Below are positions 9,394 to 18,593 of a stretch of DNA of 41,015 nt, in pieces. A program made the translations under genes and the position numbers. Every line of letters starts with the position of its first letter. The first letter of the stretch is position 1. The notes under the pieces are model-generated. The model did no database searches. It saw only the letters and a program-made list of their open reading frames with translations, and was not told the DNA's origin. This DNA is from Leptolinea sp. (GTDB taxonomy: Bacteria; Chloroflexota; Anaerolineae; Anaerolineales; Anaerolineaceae): NCBI GenBank assembly GCA_012515195.1, contig JAAYYW010000238.1, forward strand, positions 1-41,015, in the 5' to 3' direction.

Positions 9394-10386
9394 TTATTTC
9401 GACCAATCTACAGAGGCTTTACTGCGTCCGTGAAGGTTCTTCTCAAGCGCGATGGCGGCGATGGCACCTTCACCGGCTGAGATAACCGCTTGCTTTATGT
9501 GATCGCATAACACATCACCCACAGCATATACCCCGGGAATGGATGTTTGGAATTCCCGGTCCACCAGCAGGCAGCCTGTGTCACTCACGTTCAATTGTCC
9601 CTGCAAAAAACCTGTCTCCGGTTTACCACCCTGCAAATAGATAAACGCTCCCGCTACTGGCAACTCCACTTCCGGTTTTCCGCGCGGAGCATACCGCACC
9701 GCGTCCACCTTCGAATCCCCAAGGATTTCCACCAGGCTTGCGCCCTTCACAAGAGTGATCTTTTCATTTTCTTCCAACTCATCCAGCAAATGACGGGGTG
9801 CTTTTACTTCCGGCGCGGGTGATAAGAAATGCACCCGGCTGGCGAATTTTGTCAGGAAGAGAGCTTCTTCAACCGCTTCATCGCTGTTTCCGGCTACCAT
9901 CACGTCTTTTTCACGATAGAACGCCCCATCACAGGTGGCACAATAAGAAACTCCGCGTCCCAGTAGACGGTCTTCACCTTTTACCCGTGACCCGCGTCCC
10001 ATGGATCCGGTGGCGATGATCACAGAACGCGAATTGTATGTCCCCTGATTACCGAAAACCACCTTTTCTTCTCCGGTCAACTCGACACCAATGACCTTGT
10101 CGGATACAAACTGTGCACCAAATGATTCCGCCTGCCCGCGCATGCGTTCCAATAGTTCGGCACCGGTAATCTGCTCGGATACACCGGGGTAATTGGCGAT
10201 CTTACCAGTGATGCCCAGCGCACCGGCCGTCAGTCCTTTATCAATAACCAGTGTTTTCAAACCAGCCCTGGCAGTATAAATGGCCGCCGAGGCGCCAGCC
10301 GGACCCCCACCGATGATCAATACATCAAACTTACCATCTTGACCCAGACTCTCTGAGTGATGTCCGTTGTTATTTACAGAATCCAT
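9394..10386 (-). CDS. Thioredoxin reductase-like FAD-dependent oxidoreductase
   Basis: FAD motif DVLIIGGGPAGASAAIYTARAG, redox CxxC in YCATCDGAFY, C-terminal GVYAVGDV. SD GGAG upstream of ATG. Confidence 0.9.
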   Translation of the reverse strand: MDSVNNNGHHSESLGQDGKFDVLIIGGGPAGASAAIYTARAGLKTLVIDKGLTAGALGITGKIANYPGVSEQITGAELLERMRGQAESFGAQFVSDKVIGVELTGEEKVVFGNQGTYNSRSVIIATGSMGRGSRVKGEDRLLGRGVSYCATCDGAFYREKDVMVAGNSDEAVEEALFLTKFASRVHFLSPAPEVKAPRHLLDELEENEKITLVKGASLVEILGDSKVDAVRYAPRGKPEVELPVAGAFIYLQGGKPETGFLQGQLNVSDTGCLLVDREFQTSIPGVYAVGDVLCDHIKQAVISAGEGAIAAIALEKNLHGRSKASVDWSK

Positions 10387-10560
10387 TTGATCTCCTCAAT
10401 GTGAAATACCTGTAATCAGTCTATTTTTTTAGATGCCATCCGTCAAAAAAAGATACAACGTTTTGAAACGAATCCATCTTTTGACATTCAGCATGGTCTA
10501 ATAAAAGGATTGAACGTAAAATATATTCCGTTCATAATCCAGCCTGCAGGAATACCCATA

Positions 10561-11592
10561 ATGCCTAAATACAGTTTTCAAAATGATTACTCCGAAGGCG
10601 CCCATCCGCGCATCCTTGAAGCACTTGTATCATCCAACCTGACACAGGAAATAGGGTATAGCGAAGACCGGTACTGTTTGTCTGCCACGGAAAAGATACA
10701 CAAGGCTTTAGGCAATCCCGATGTTGACATCCATTTTGTCAGCGGTGGTACACAGGCCAACCTGCTAGTCATGTCATCATGCATGCGGCCGTTCGAATCG
10801 GTCATCGCGGTGGAATCCGGGCATATATGTGTCCATGAAACCGGAGCCGTTGAGGCCACAGGACACAAGGTACACACTGTGAAAGGCAAGGACGGCAAAG
10901 TAACCACCAATGAGATACAGGCCGTGGTGGACGAACACTATTTTGAGCATATGGTCAAACCGCGGGTGGTATATATTTCCCAGTCCACCGAAGTTGGCAC
11001 CATCTATTCAGCCGCCGAGTTGCGTGAAATATCAGCCCTGTGTAAAAAACTGGGACTTATCCTTTTCATGGACGGTGCCCGCCTGGGTGCCGCGCTGTCA
11101 TCTGCCAGAGCCGACCTTGACCTGAAGGAGACCTGCTCGCTGGTGGACGCCCTGTATATTGGCGGTACAAAAAATGGCGCGCTGATCGGTGAGGCCATAG
11201 TGATCAACAACCCCGCGCTTAAACCCGATTTCCGCTACTGCATCAAACAGCGCGGCGCGCTGCTGGCCAAAGGCCGGCTGTTGGGTATTCAATTCGATGT
11301 GTTATTCAACGACAACCTTTTCTACGATCTGGCACGCCATGCCAACCTGATGGCGGAACGACTCACCCGGGGTATGTTTGCGCAGGGCTACAACTTCCTG
11401 ACGGATTCGCCCACCAACCAGATCTTCCCCATTCTGCCCAATGATGTGATCGCGAAGTTGCGGGAAGACTACCTGTTTTACGATTGGGCAAAGATGGATA
11501 CAACCCACACCGCCGTACGTCTGGTCACCTCGTGGGCTACACCGATCGAGACAATAGATGAATTCTTGAAAGATCTAAAAATCCTTTCGTAA
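10561..11592 (+). CDS. Threonine aldolase family PLP-dependent lyase
   Basis: NDYSEGAHPRILEAL, HICVHETGAVEATGHKV, FMDGARLGAA and GGTKNGALIGEA (PLP lysine) are typical of threonine aldolase/beta-eliminating lyases. Confidence 0.9.
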   Translation: MPKYSFQNDYSEGAHPRILEALVSSNLTQEIGYSEDRYCLSATEKIHKALGNPDVDIHFVSGGTQANLLVMSSCMRPFESVIAVESGHICVHETGAVEATGHKVHTVKGKDGKVTTNEIQAVVDEHYFEHMVKPRVVYISQSTEVGTIYSAAELREISALCKKLGLILFMDGARLGAALSSARADLDLKETCSLVDALYIGGTKNGALIGEAIVINNPALKPDFRYCIKQRGALLAKGRLLGIQFDVLFNDNLFYDLARHANLMAERLTRGMFAQGYNFLTDSPTNQIFPILPNDVIAKLREDYLFYDWAKMDTTHTAVRLVTSWATPIETIDEFLKDLKILS

Positions 11593-11753
11593 ATTGTGGC
11601 TCGTATTACCCGTTTACACCGCACAACCTGGAATAAGCCGTTTCTCCCAATCGTCATGCACAATCAGTGACTCTTTTTGCCTTTGGCGAAAATACAATCC
11701 GGTACAATGGAAAACTAGGAACATTCAACTTTTGCGGGGAAAAGGATAACGCA

Positions 11754-13157
11754 ATGCAGATCACAAAATCAGATTTCCGTTTGTTCCGGGAGGCACCGCG
11801 CCACCTGTGGGCAAAAAAACACGACCGTTTGGACAAAACCGAAATCGACGAGCTGCTTTTGGTGCAGGGTGACCATATCGAGCAGCTGGCTCGTGAGTAT
11901 CTGGAAACAATCATCCTCCCTCAAAAACCCGCATGGACAATGAACTGGCAGGAGACTGCATCTGACGGGCCTTACCTGGCAAGAGCGGACGCGATCCTGC
12001 TCCATCCTGATGGGAACGAAGCGGAACTGTTCGAGATCAAGAGCAGTACCAGTGTCAAAGACGAGCACATCGAAGATGCAGCGTTTCAAACCCTGATATT
12101 CCGCAAACAATACAACGTCAGCCGGATTCATCTGGTGCTGGTGAACAACGAGTACATCTTCCATGGCTCGCTTGATCTCAGCCAGTTTCTAAAGATGGAA
12201 GATATCACGGAAAAAGTGGAAGAAATACTACCGGATATCGCCATACTGCGCGAGCAAGCGTTGAACGCGGCTTTATCTGATGATCCGTCAAAATGGGAAC
12301 ATTGCTGGAAAACCAGGGACTGTGTGTGCCTTGACGTCTGCCACCCCGGTCTGCCGGAGGGATTGACCATTTATGATGTTCCCCGTTTGAAGAAAGAGAA
12401 AAAGCAGGAACTGGAAGGGATGGTCATTCGTGCCGCGAAAGATATTCCCGAAGATTTTCCTCTCAGCGGTAATCAATCTTCCGTTGTGGCCGCGGCAAAG
12501 AGCGGTCAACCCGTCATAGACGTTTCCGGTATCCGGCGTGAATTGGCGCGGGTAAACTATCCCATATATTTCCTGGACTACGAAACCTGCCCTCTGGCAG
12601 TGCCTGCATATGCAAGGTTCAAACCCTACCAGCAAGTTGTATTTCAGTATTCACTCCACCGTCTCGATTCTGTTGATTCGAACCCGATCCATTCGGAGCA
12701 TCTATCCACTGGTGAAGGAGATCCATGCGTACCATTACTAGCCAGTCTCAAGAACGACCTCGGCATGGAAGGAACCGTGATCGTATGGAATGCCCCCTTT
12801 GAAAAAACGCGCAACAAAGAGATGGCAGATTTGCACCCCGAATTCCGCACGTTCCTTGAAGATGTCAATGACCGTATTTACGACCTGATGGAGATCGTCA
12901 GTAAAGGCCTGTACCTGCATCCGGGGTTTAAAGGCAGCAGTTCGATTAAGAACGTACTGCCGGTACTTGTGCCGGAATTACGCTACGATACGCTGGCGAT
13001 CAACAATGGAACAAGGGCTTCATTCTCCTGGTGGCGGATGATGTTCACCCCCATGCCCGACGGAGAGAGACAGGTGATCTCTACCGATCTGTTAAAGTAT
13101 TGCGAGCTTGATACCCTGGCAATGGTGGAGCTATTCCGTCAATTTTGCCGGGTTTGA
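11754..13157 (+). CDS. DUF2779-type protein: RecB/Cas4-like nuclease domain plus RNase H-fold exonuclease-like domain
   Basis: MQITKSDFRLFREAPRHLWA; EIKSST...AFQTLIFRKQY (PD-(D/E)XK-like motifs); Cys cluster CWKTRDCVCLDVCHP; YFLDYETCPLAVPAY (DxE) and LKYCELDTLAMVELF (DEDD-like). SD AAGGA at the 11754 start. Confidence 0.8.
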   Translation: MQITKSDFRLFREAPRHLWAKKHDRLDKTEIDELLLVQGDHIEQLAREYLETIILPQKPAWTMNWQETASDGPYLARADAILLHPDGNEAELFEIKSSTSVKDEHIEDAAFQTLIFRKQYNVSRIHLVLVNNEYIFHGSLDLSQFLKMEDITEKVEEILPDIAILREQALNAALSDDPSKWEHCWKTRDCVCLDVCHPGLPEGLTIYDVPRLKKEKKQELEGMVIRAAKDIPEDFPLSGNQSSVVAAAKSGQPVIDVSGIRRELARVNYPIYFLDYETCPLAVPAYARFKPYQQVVFQYSLHRLDSVDSNPIHSEHLSTGEGDPCVPLLASLKNDLGMEGTVIVWNAPFEKTRNKEMADLHPEFRTFLEDVNDRIYDLMEIVSKGLYLHPGFKGSSSIKNVLPVLVPELRYDTLAINNGTRASFSWWRMMFTPMPDGERQVISTDLLKYCELDTLAMVELFRQFCRV

Positions 13158-13249
13158 CAGGAGAAAAATTCAACTAAAGGGTTTCATAGACCTCAAACAG
13201 GGTAATCCGTGACTGTTTCGCTCTTTTTCCAGTTCGCATACATTTCGGC

Positions 13250-13330
13250 CTAAATATTCTTCTTCAATAAGTTAGGATATTCGCTTACACGAGATCGCTC
13301 AAATTCATTCACTAGGGCTAAGTCTTTCAT
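13250..13330 (-). pseudogene. Short fragment with protein-like composition, possible gene remnant
   Basis: Minus strand reads MKDLALVNEFERSRVSEYPNLLKKNI*. The frame stays open upstream (DTIDFTRLRAILYRVEK) and more protein-like sequence follows the stop (AEMYANWKKSETVTDYPV). Confidence 0.3.
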
Positions 13331-13400
13331 TTTTTCAACCCGATAAAGAATAGCTCGCAACCGTGTAAAATCAATAGTATCAATTCAAATCAGGTGACCC

Positions 13401-15077
13401 ATGACTGACCAACAAGTAATTTTTTCCATGGTGCGTGTCGGCAAGATCGTCGAGCCGAACAACCGCCAGATATTACGAGACATTTCCCTCGGCTTCTACT
13501 ACGGCGCCAAGATCGGGGTGCTCGGCCTCAATGGCGCGGGCAAGTCAACTCTGCTGCGCATCATTGCCGGCAAGGATGACCAGTACAACGGGCAGGTGGT
13601 CTTCTCGCCTGGTTACTCTGTCGGCATGCTCGACCAGGAACCGGAGTTGGATGCGTCGAAAACCGTACAGCAGGTGGTGGAGGAAGCTGTCCAACCGCTG
13701 GTGGACATGCTGAAAAAATTCGAAGAGGTCAGTGAAAAATTCGGGGAACCCGATGCCAACTTCGACGCGCTGATCGCCGAGCAAGGGAAACTGCAGGAAG
13801 AACTGGACAAGCACGACGCCTGGAACCTTCAGAACCGCCTTGACCTGGCCATGGACGCGCTACGCTGCCCGCCAGGCGATACACCCATCAAGAACCTATC
13901 CGGCGGCGAACGCCGTCGTGTGGCCCTCACCCGGTTACTGCTCACCGAACCGGATATCCTGCTGCTGGACGAGCCTACCAATCATCTGGATACCGAATCC
14001 GTGGCCTGGCTGGAACGGCATCTGCAGCAGTACAAAGGCACAGTGATCGCCGTCACCCACGACCGCTACTTCCTCGATAATGTGGCTGGTTGGATACTGG
14101 AGCTGGATCGCGGCTTCGGCATCCCCTGGCAGGGCAATTATTCCTCCTGGCTGGAACAGAAGGAAGAGCGCCTGCGGCAGGAACAGAAAAGCGAGACCAA
14201 ACGCCTGCGCACGCTGGAGCGCGAGCTGGAATGGATTCACATGTCACCCAAGGCCCGGCAGTCCAAGGGCAAAGCGCGTTACACGGCCTACGAAAACCTG
14301 CTCAGTCAGGATTCAGAAAAACGCCGTGAAGAGCTGGAGATATACATTCCACCCGGCCCGCGCCTGGGAGACAAGGTTATTGAATTTAAAGGTGTCACCA
14401 AAGCCTATGGTGAGCGATTACTGATCGACAACCTCAACCTGAGCATACCGGCCGGTGGTATTGTTGGCATCATCGGCCCCAACGGCGCCGGTAAGACTAC
14501 CTTCCTGCGGATGATCACCGGACAGGAAAAACCCGATACAGGCGGGATCATCATCGGCGAGACCGTCAAACTGGCCTATCTGGACCAGAGCCATGAATCG
14601 CTGGACCCGGAAAAGACCGTGTGGGAAGAGATCACCGGGGGAGACGAGACGATCACTCTTGGCAACCAGAAGCGCAATTCGCGTGCCTATGTAAGCGCCT
14701 TCAACTTCCAGGGGACGGAACAGCAAAAGAAGGTGGGCGTGCTTTCGGGCGGTGAACGCAACCGCCTGCACCTGGCTAAAATGCTGAAGAGCGAGGGTAA
14801 CGTGTTGATGCTCGACGAACCGACCAATGACCTGGATGTCAACACACTGCGCGCGCTGGAAGAGGCGCTTGAGAATTACGCCGGCTGCGCCATTATCGTG
14901 TCGCACGATCGCTGGTTCCTCGACCGCATCGTCACCCATATTCTGGCCTTTGAGGGTGACAGCAATATATTCTGGTCAGTGGGCAACTGGTCGGATTACG
15001 AAGCTGACCTGCACAAACGCCTCGGCACCGACGCCGACCAACCGAAACGCATCAAGTACAGAAGTATGACGCGGTGA
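13401..15077 (+). CDS. ettA: Energy-dependent translational throttle protein EttA (ABC-F)
   Basis: Two ABC domains: GLNGAGKST/LSGGERRRVALTRLLL and GPNGAGKTT/LSGGERNRLHLAKML; inter-domain arm; EttA-like N- and C-termini. Confidence 0.95.
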   Translation: MTDQQVIFSMVRVGKIVEPNNRQILRDISLGFYYGAKIGVLGLNGAGKSTLLRIIAGKDDQYNGQVVFSPGYSVGMLDQEPELDASKTVQQVVEEAVQPLVDMLKKFEEVSEKFGEPDANFDALIAEQGKLQEELDKHDAWNLQNRLDLAMDALRCPPGDTPIKNLSGGERRRVALTRLLLTEPDILLLDEPTNHLDTESVAWLERHLQQYKGTVIAVTHDRYFLDNVAGWILELDRGFGIPWQGNYSSWLEQKEERLRQEQKSETKRLRTLERELEWIHMSPKARQSKGKARYTAYENLLSQDSEKRREELEIYIPPGPRLGDKVIEFKGVTKAYGERLLIDNLNLSIPAGGIVGIIGPNGAGKTTFLRMITGQEKPDTGGIIIGETVKLAYLDQSHESLDPEKTVWEEITGGDETITLGNQKRNSRAYVSAFNFQGTEQQKKVGVLSGGERNRLHLAKMLKSEGNVLMLDEPTNDLDVNTLRALEEALENYAGCAIIVSHDRWFLDRIVTHILAFEGDSNIFWSVGNWSDYEADLHKRLGTDADQPKRIKYRSMTR

Positions 15078-15175
15078 ATCTCGCCATTGCTGCCTGCAGC
15101 AAATACCCTGCGGCATGCCTGATCACACTTTTTTGATACCGCTTTGTTCCTCTCTCGATGGAGAGAGGCTTCTAC

Positions 15176-15874
15176 TTACCGGCAGCCGGGAATCTCGTCC
15201 TTCTGATGGTTCTTGTTCAAATTAAACCCAAAATATGGCGACGGGTCTAACGTATTATTAATATCTGTCTCGTTCTTATACATCCCACTACCGTCATCTT
15301 TGACGATCGAAAGATGCAAATGAACCCCGGTCGGGTTACCGGGCGTGCCGGAATAGTTCCCCATTCGTCCCAACAGCGTACCGGCTTTTACGAAGACATC
15401 CCTCGTTCCCGGCGGGAAGGCTTCATCCACCAGTGATATGCCGTTGATAGTAGCCATGTGTGTGTAATACACCCAGATCTGCCTGCCGGGCTGCATAGGG
15501 TCATCTGGTACACGGATGATTACCGTAGATTTCCAATCCGGGAGCCGGGTAAGATAACCTTCATAGGCAGCGTGGATCTCTGTTTCGCCGGGTTCCTTGC
15601 CACTGAAAATATCAATCCCCGAATGACGATGGCCGATACGCCATGAATCATCCCACAAAAACCCGATGAAACCATCCGTTGGCATCTGGAAAGGCGCTTC
15701 ACCGCAACGTGCGCCGGCTTGTATGATCCAATCCGGATGCTTTTCCGGGGAATTTATAAAATCCATAACTCTTATGGTATTCAAGGCGTACATACGCGAT
15801 CGATACAGATAATACCCGCCCGCCGCGCCAACCGCCACAAAAGCCGCCAACAGGATCTTTGTGCCGGTCTTCAT
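15176..15874 (-). CDS. M23 family metallopeptidase, membrane anchored
   Basis: N-terminal TM segment, HRHSGIDIFS and GVHLHLSI motifs typical of LytM/M23. Confidence 0.85.
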   Translation of the reverse strand: MKTGTKILLAAFVAVGAAGGYYLYRSRMYALNTIRVMDFINSPEKHPDWIIQAGARCGEAPFQMPTDGFIGFLWDDSWRIGHRHSGIDIFSGKEPGETEIHAAYEGYLTRLPDWKSTVIIRVPDDPMQPGRQIWVYYTHMATINGISLVDEAFPPGTRDVFVKAGTLLGRMGNYSGTPGNPTGVHLHLSIVKDDGSGMYKNETDINNTLDPSPYFGFNLNKNHQKDEIPGCR

Positions 15875-17205
15875 TTTCCTGCGCCATCCTCAACCGGAAA
15901 GCGCGATTGCATAGACCATGGTCCCGTCCAGGTGATCTGTACCGGCAATACCTGACCGCGTAGATCGGCATCGCTTTCAAGGAACACCAGCTTGTTGGTT
16001 CCGGTACGGCCGCGCCAGCGGGATTTCACCTTTTCCTCAAATAGGACCGGAACAGTCTGACCCAGATAACGCGAATGGATCTCTGCGACAATCTTTTCCT
16101 GCAGTTCTTCCAACAGGCGGAAGCGGTGCATCTTTTCTTCTGCCGGAACATCATCCGGCATATGCCGTGCCGATAATGTCCCCTCGCGTGGAGAATATCG
16201 CGCCAGATGAGCTACGTCCAGTTTCAAGTCCGCCAACAGATCATATGTGTGCTGGAACTGTTCTGCTGTCTCACCGGGGAATCCCACGATAATATCCGTG
16301 GCAATGGATACGCCAGGAATGATCCGGCGGAGCTTTTCAACCAGCCGCCGGTATTGTTCCACCGTATAACCGCGTTTCATGTTGACCAGCACCTCATCAT
16401 CGCCCGCCTGGATGGGCACCTCAATATGCGGACAAACCTTGTCCAATGCGGCTACAGCTTTCAGTAGATCATCCGTCATATAAGCCGGGTGTGACGTTAA
16501 AAAGCGGATCCGCTCGAGTCCCTCGATCTCATTGAGCTGTTCCAACAAACCAGAAAGTCTGGGCAACGAAGGATCATCCAACCCGTAACGGTCAACGATC
16601 TGCCCCAACAGCGTAATCTCTCTGACTCCCTGACGTACCAGCGAGCGGGCTTCCTTAAGAATATCCTCAGCCGGGCGGCTTTGTTCAGCCCCGCGCCGGT
16701 AGGGAATGATGCAATAGGTACAGGCGTGTGAACAACCCAACACAATCGGGATGTGCGCGGAAACGAGTTTGCCATGCTCTACGGCAGGCAAGGGAAGATC
16801 TTCATCCATCCACGCGTTACGCAGCCGGGTCTCATCTTTCAGACGTGACCTGACCTCGTCCTGCGTCAGGTACGACAACAGCGGACCGGGATCAGATGGC
16901 GGAGAGAATACATCCACAAAGGGGAAGCGTTCCCGCAGCTTATCCGGCGCCCGAAAACCGACCAGGCATCCCATCAGATTGATGACCAGATTGGGATTAG
17001 CTTTCTTGAGCGGGGCAAGTGAACTTAAGCGGCCGATGGCTTTATTCTCCGCGGATTGCCGCACTACGCAGGTATTTAATACAATGACGGAAGCATCTTC
17101 CGGTTTGGCGGTGGCGGAGTACCCCAGATTTTCAAGGCCGGATGAAACGCGCTGTGAATCGGCCACATTCATCTGGCAGCCTTCTGTCCAAACATAATAT
17201 TTCAT
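15871..17205 (-). CDS. miaB: tRNA-2-methylthio-N6-dimethylallyladenosine synthase
   Basis: MKYYVWTEGCQMNVADSQRV, radical SAM LGCSHACTYCIIPYRRGAEQSRP, IVGFPGETAEQF, C-terminal TRAM. Confidence 0.95.
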   Translation of the reverse strand: MKYYVWTEGCQMNVADSQRVSSGLENLGYSATAKPEDASVIVLNTCVVRQSAENKAIGRLSSLAPLKKANPNLVINLMGCLVGFRAPDKLRERFPFVDVFSPPSDPGPLLSYLTQDEVRSRLKDETRLRNAWMDEDLPLPAVEHGKLVSAHIPIVLGCSHACTYCIIPYRRGAEQSRPAEDILKEARSLVRQGVREITLLGQIVDRYGLDDPSLPRLSGLLEQLNEIEGLERIRFLTSHPAYMTDDLLKAVAALDKVCPHIEVPIQAGDDEVLVNMKRGYTVEQYRRLVEKLRRIIPGVSIATDIIVGFPGETAEQFQHTYDLLADLKLDVAHLARYSPREGTLSARHMPDDVPAEEKMHRFRLLEELQEKIVAEIHSRYLGQTVPVLFEEKVKSRWRGRTGTNKLVFLESDADLRGQVLPVQITWTGPWSMQSRFPVEDGAGK

Positions 17206-17212
17206 GGCGGCG

Positions 17213-17218
17213 ATTATA
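17213..17218 (-). promoter_or_regulatory. -10 element (TATAAT) immediately upstream of miaB
   Basis: Minus strand TATAATCGCCGCCATG, with 7 nt between the hexamer and the start codon. Confidence 0.5.
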
Positions 17219-17277
17219 ACAAATAAACCGGACGTATTTCGTCTAATTCGCACCAAACAAGTCCTGTTTTCGTAGGG

Positions 17278-17283
17278 TACAAT
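17278..17283 (+). promoter_or_regulatory. -10 element (TACAAT) immediately upstream of the C39 peptidase gene
   Basis: GGGTACAATTCGGGAATG, with 6 nt between the hexamer and the start codon. Confidence 0.45.
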
Positions 17284-17289
17284 TCGGGA

Positions 17290-18561
17290 ATGAAGTACCA
17301 ACCACAACATCAGAGACACCTGCCTCCGGCATTGACAGGTCTTCTTGGCCTTGCCGGGGTTCTGTTGATCGGATACCTGGTTTACCTGCTTCCGCCAGTC
17401 AACGAACGCCTGGGTTGGCGGGTGGAATATGCCGGGATCTATCTCAAAGAAATAATTGATCCGGTACCCCCGCTGCCATCTCCTGCCGCTGTATCACCGA
17501 ATATCATGACACCGACTTTCACCATCATTCCGCCTACATCCACTCAACCCATCCAAACCCTCACCCCGGTCCCCACCAGCACACCATCACCTTCTCCGAC
17601 GCCGATCCCGGGGCATGTACGGCTTGACTCACCCGCCTACGAGAAGGAAGATCTGAACAACTGCGGACCGGCCGCGCTTTCCATGAATCTGAAGTTCTTT
17701 GGCTGGCAGGGCGACCAATTCACCATATCCAATATCATCAAACCCATTCGCGGCGACCGTAATGTGAATGTGGAAGAGTTGCAGTATTATGTTCGCAACT
17801 ATGCCGGTTATCTCAATACGGAATACCGGGTCGGGGGTACGATCGAGCGGTTGAAACAGATCATCGCAACCGGTATCCCGGTGATGATCGAAGAGGGATA
17901 CAAAATCGATCAGAAATACTGGCCTAAAGATGACATGTGGGCCGGGCATTACCTTTTGATCAACGGATACAACGATGAAACTGGCACATTCCTCACACAG
18001 GATGTCTTTACCGGCCCCGATGTGGAAGTGAAATACACAGATCTTGATAAGCGCTGGCAAAGTTTCAACCGGGTTTACATCCTGGTTTACCCCGCAGAAA
18101 AAGAAACCGAGCTTAAACAGGTCCTTGGTGAAGACTGGGATCCTGATGCGAATCGTCAGAACGCTTTGGAAACCTCCCGGTCGGAAACAGAAGCCGATCC
18201 TTCCAATGTATATGCCTGGTTCAACCTGGGCTCCAACCTGGTGTACTTTGAACGATATGAAGAAGCCGCCGCCGCCTACGATACCGCCCGTAAGATCGGT
18301 TTCCCGCAGCGTATGTTGCGCTACCAATTCGGACCCTTCCTGGCCTACTTCCACTCACTTCGCACGGAAGATCTTCGCGCCCTTACAGAAAATGCCCTGG
18401 GACGAACACCCAATTCGGAAGAGGCTTTGCTGTGGGAAGGTTGGGCACTTTACCGGATTGGGGAGACATTTCAGGCACTTGAATACTTCCAGAAAGCGCT
18501 GGACGCGCGTCCCGGTTACGCGGACGCCGAATATGCGTTGAATTTTGTGCGCAATAATTAG
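17290..18561 (+). CDS. C39-like cysteine peptidase with TM anchor, Pro/Thr-rich linker and TPR repeats
   Basis: N-terminal TM; TPTFTIIPPTSTQPIQTLTPVPTSTPSPSPTPIPG linker; NNCGPAALSMNLKFFGW (Cys), WAGHYLLINGYND (His/Asp); C-terminal TPRs. Confidence 0.85.
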   Translation: MKYQPQHQRHLPPALTGLLGLAGVLLIGYLVYLLPPVNERLGWRVEYAGIYLKEIIDPVPPLPSPAAVSPNIMTPTFTIIPPTSTQPIQTLTPVPTSTPSPSPTPIPGHVRLDSPAYEKEDLNNCGPAALSMNLKFFGWQGDQFTISNIIKPIRGDRNVNVEELQYYVRNYAGYLNTEYRVGGTIERLKQIIATGIPVMIEEGYKIDQKYWPKDDMWAGHYLLINGYNDETGTFLTQDVFTGPDVEVKYTDLDKRWQSFNRVYILVYPAEKETELKQVLGEDWDPDANRQNALETSRSETEADPSNVYAWFNLGSNLVYFERYEEAAAAYDTARKIGFPQRMLRYQFGPFLAYFHSLRTEDLRALTENALGRTPNSEEALLWEGWALYRIGETFQALEYFQKALDARPGYADAEYALNFVRNN

Positions 18562-18593
18562 CCGTCCGGTATAATCTAACGCTGGTCTTAAAT

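Noticed and set aside
10436-10560. TTGACA at about 10480 as a promoter for the threonine aldolase gene
   Set aside because: No acceptable -10 at 16-18 bp spacing; TAATAA is only 12 bp away.
13435-13713. Alternative-frame ORF within ettA
   Set aside because: Ser/Arg-rich out-of-frame translation of a strongly supported gene.
14418-14939. 173-aa minus-strand ORF
   Set aside because: Antisense to the second ABC domain of ettA; no independent coding evidence.
17629-18354. 241-aa minus-strand ORF
   Set aside because: Fully antisense to the well-supported C39-TPR peptidase, no recognisable motifs, typical shadow ORF.
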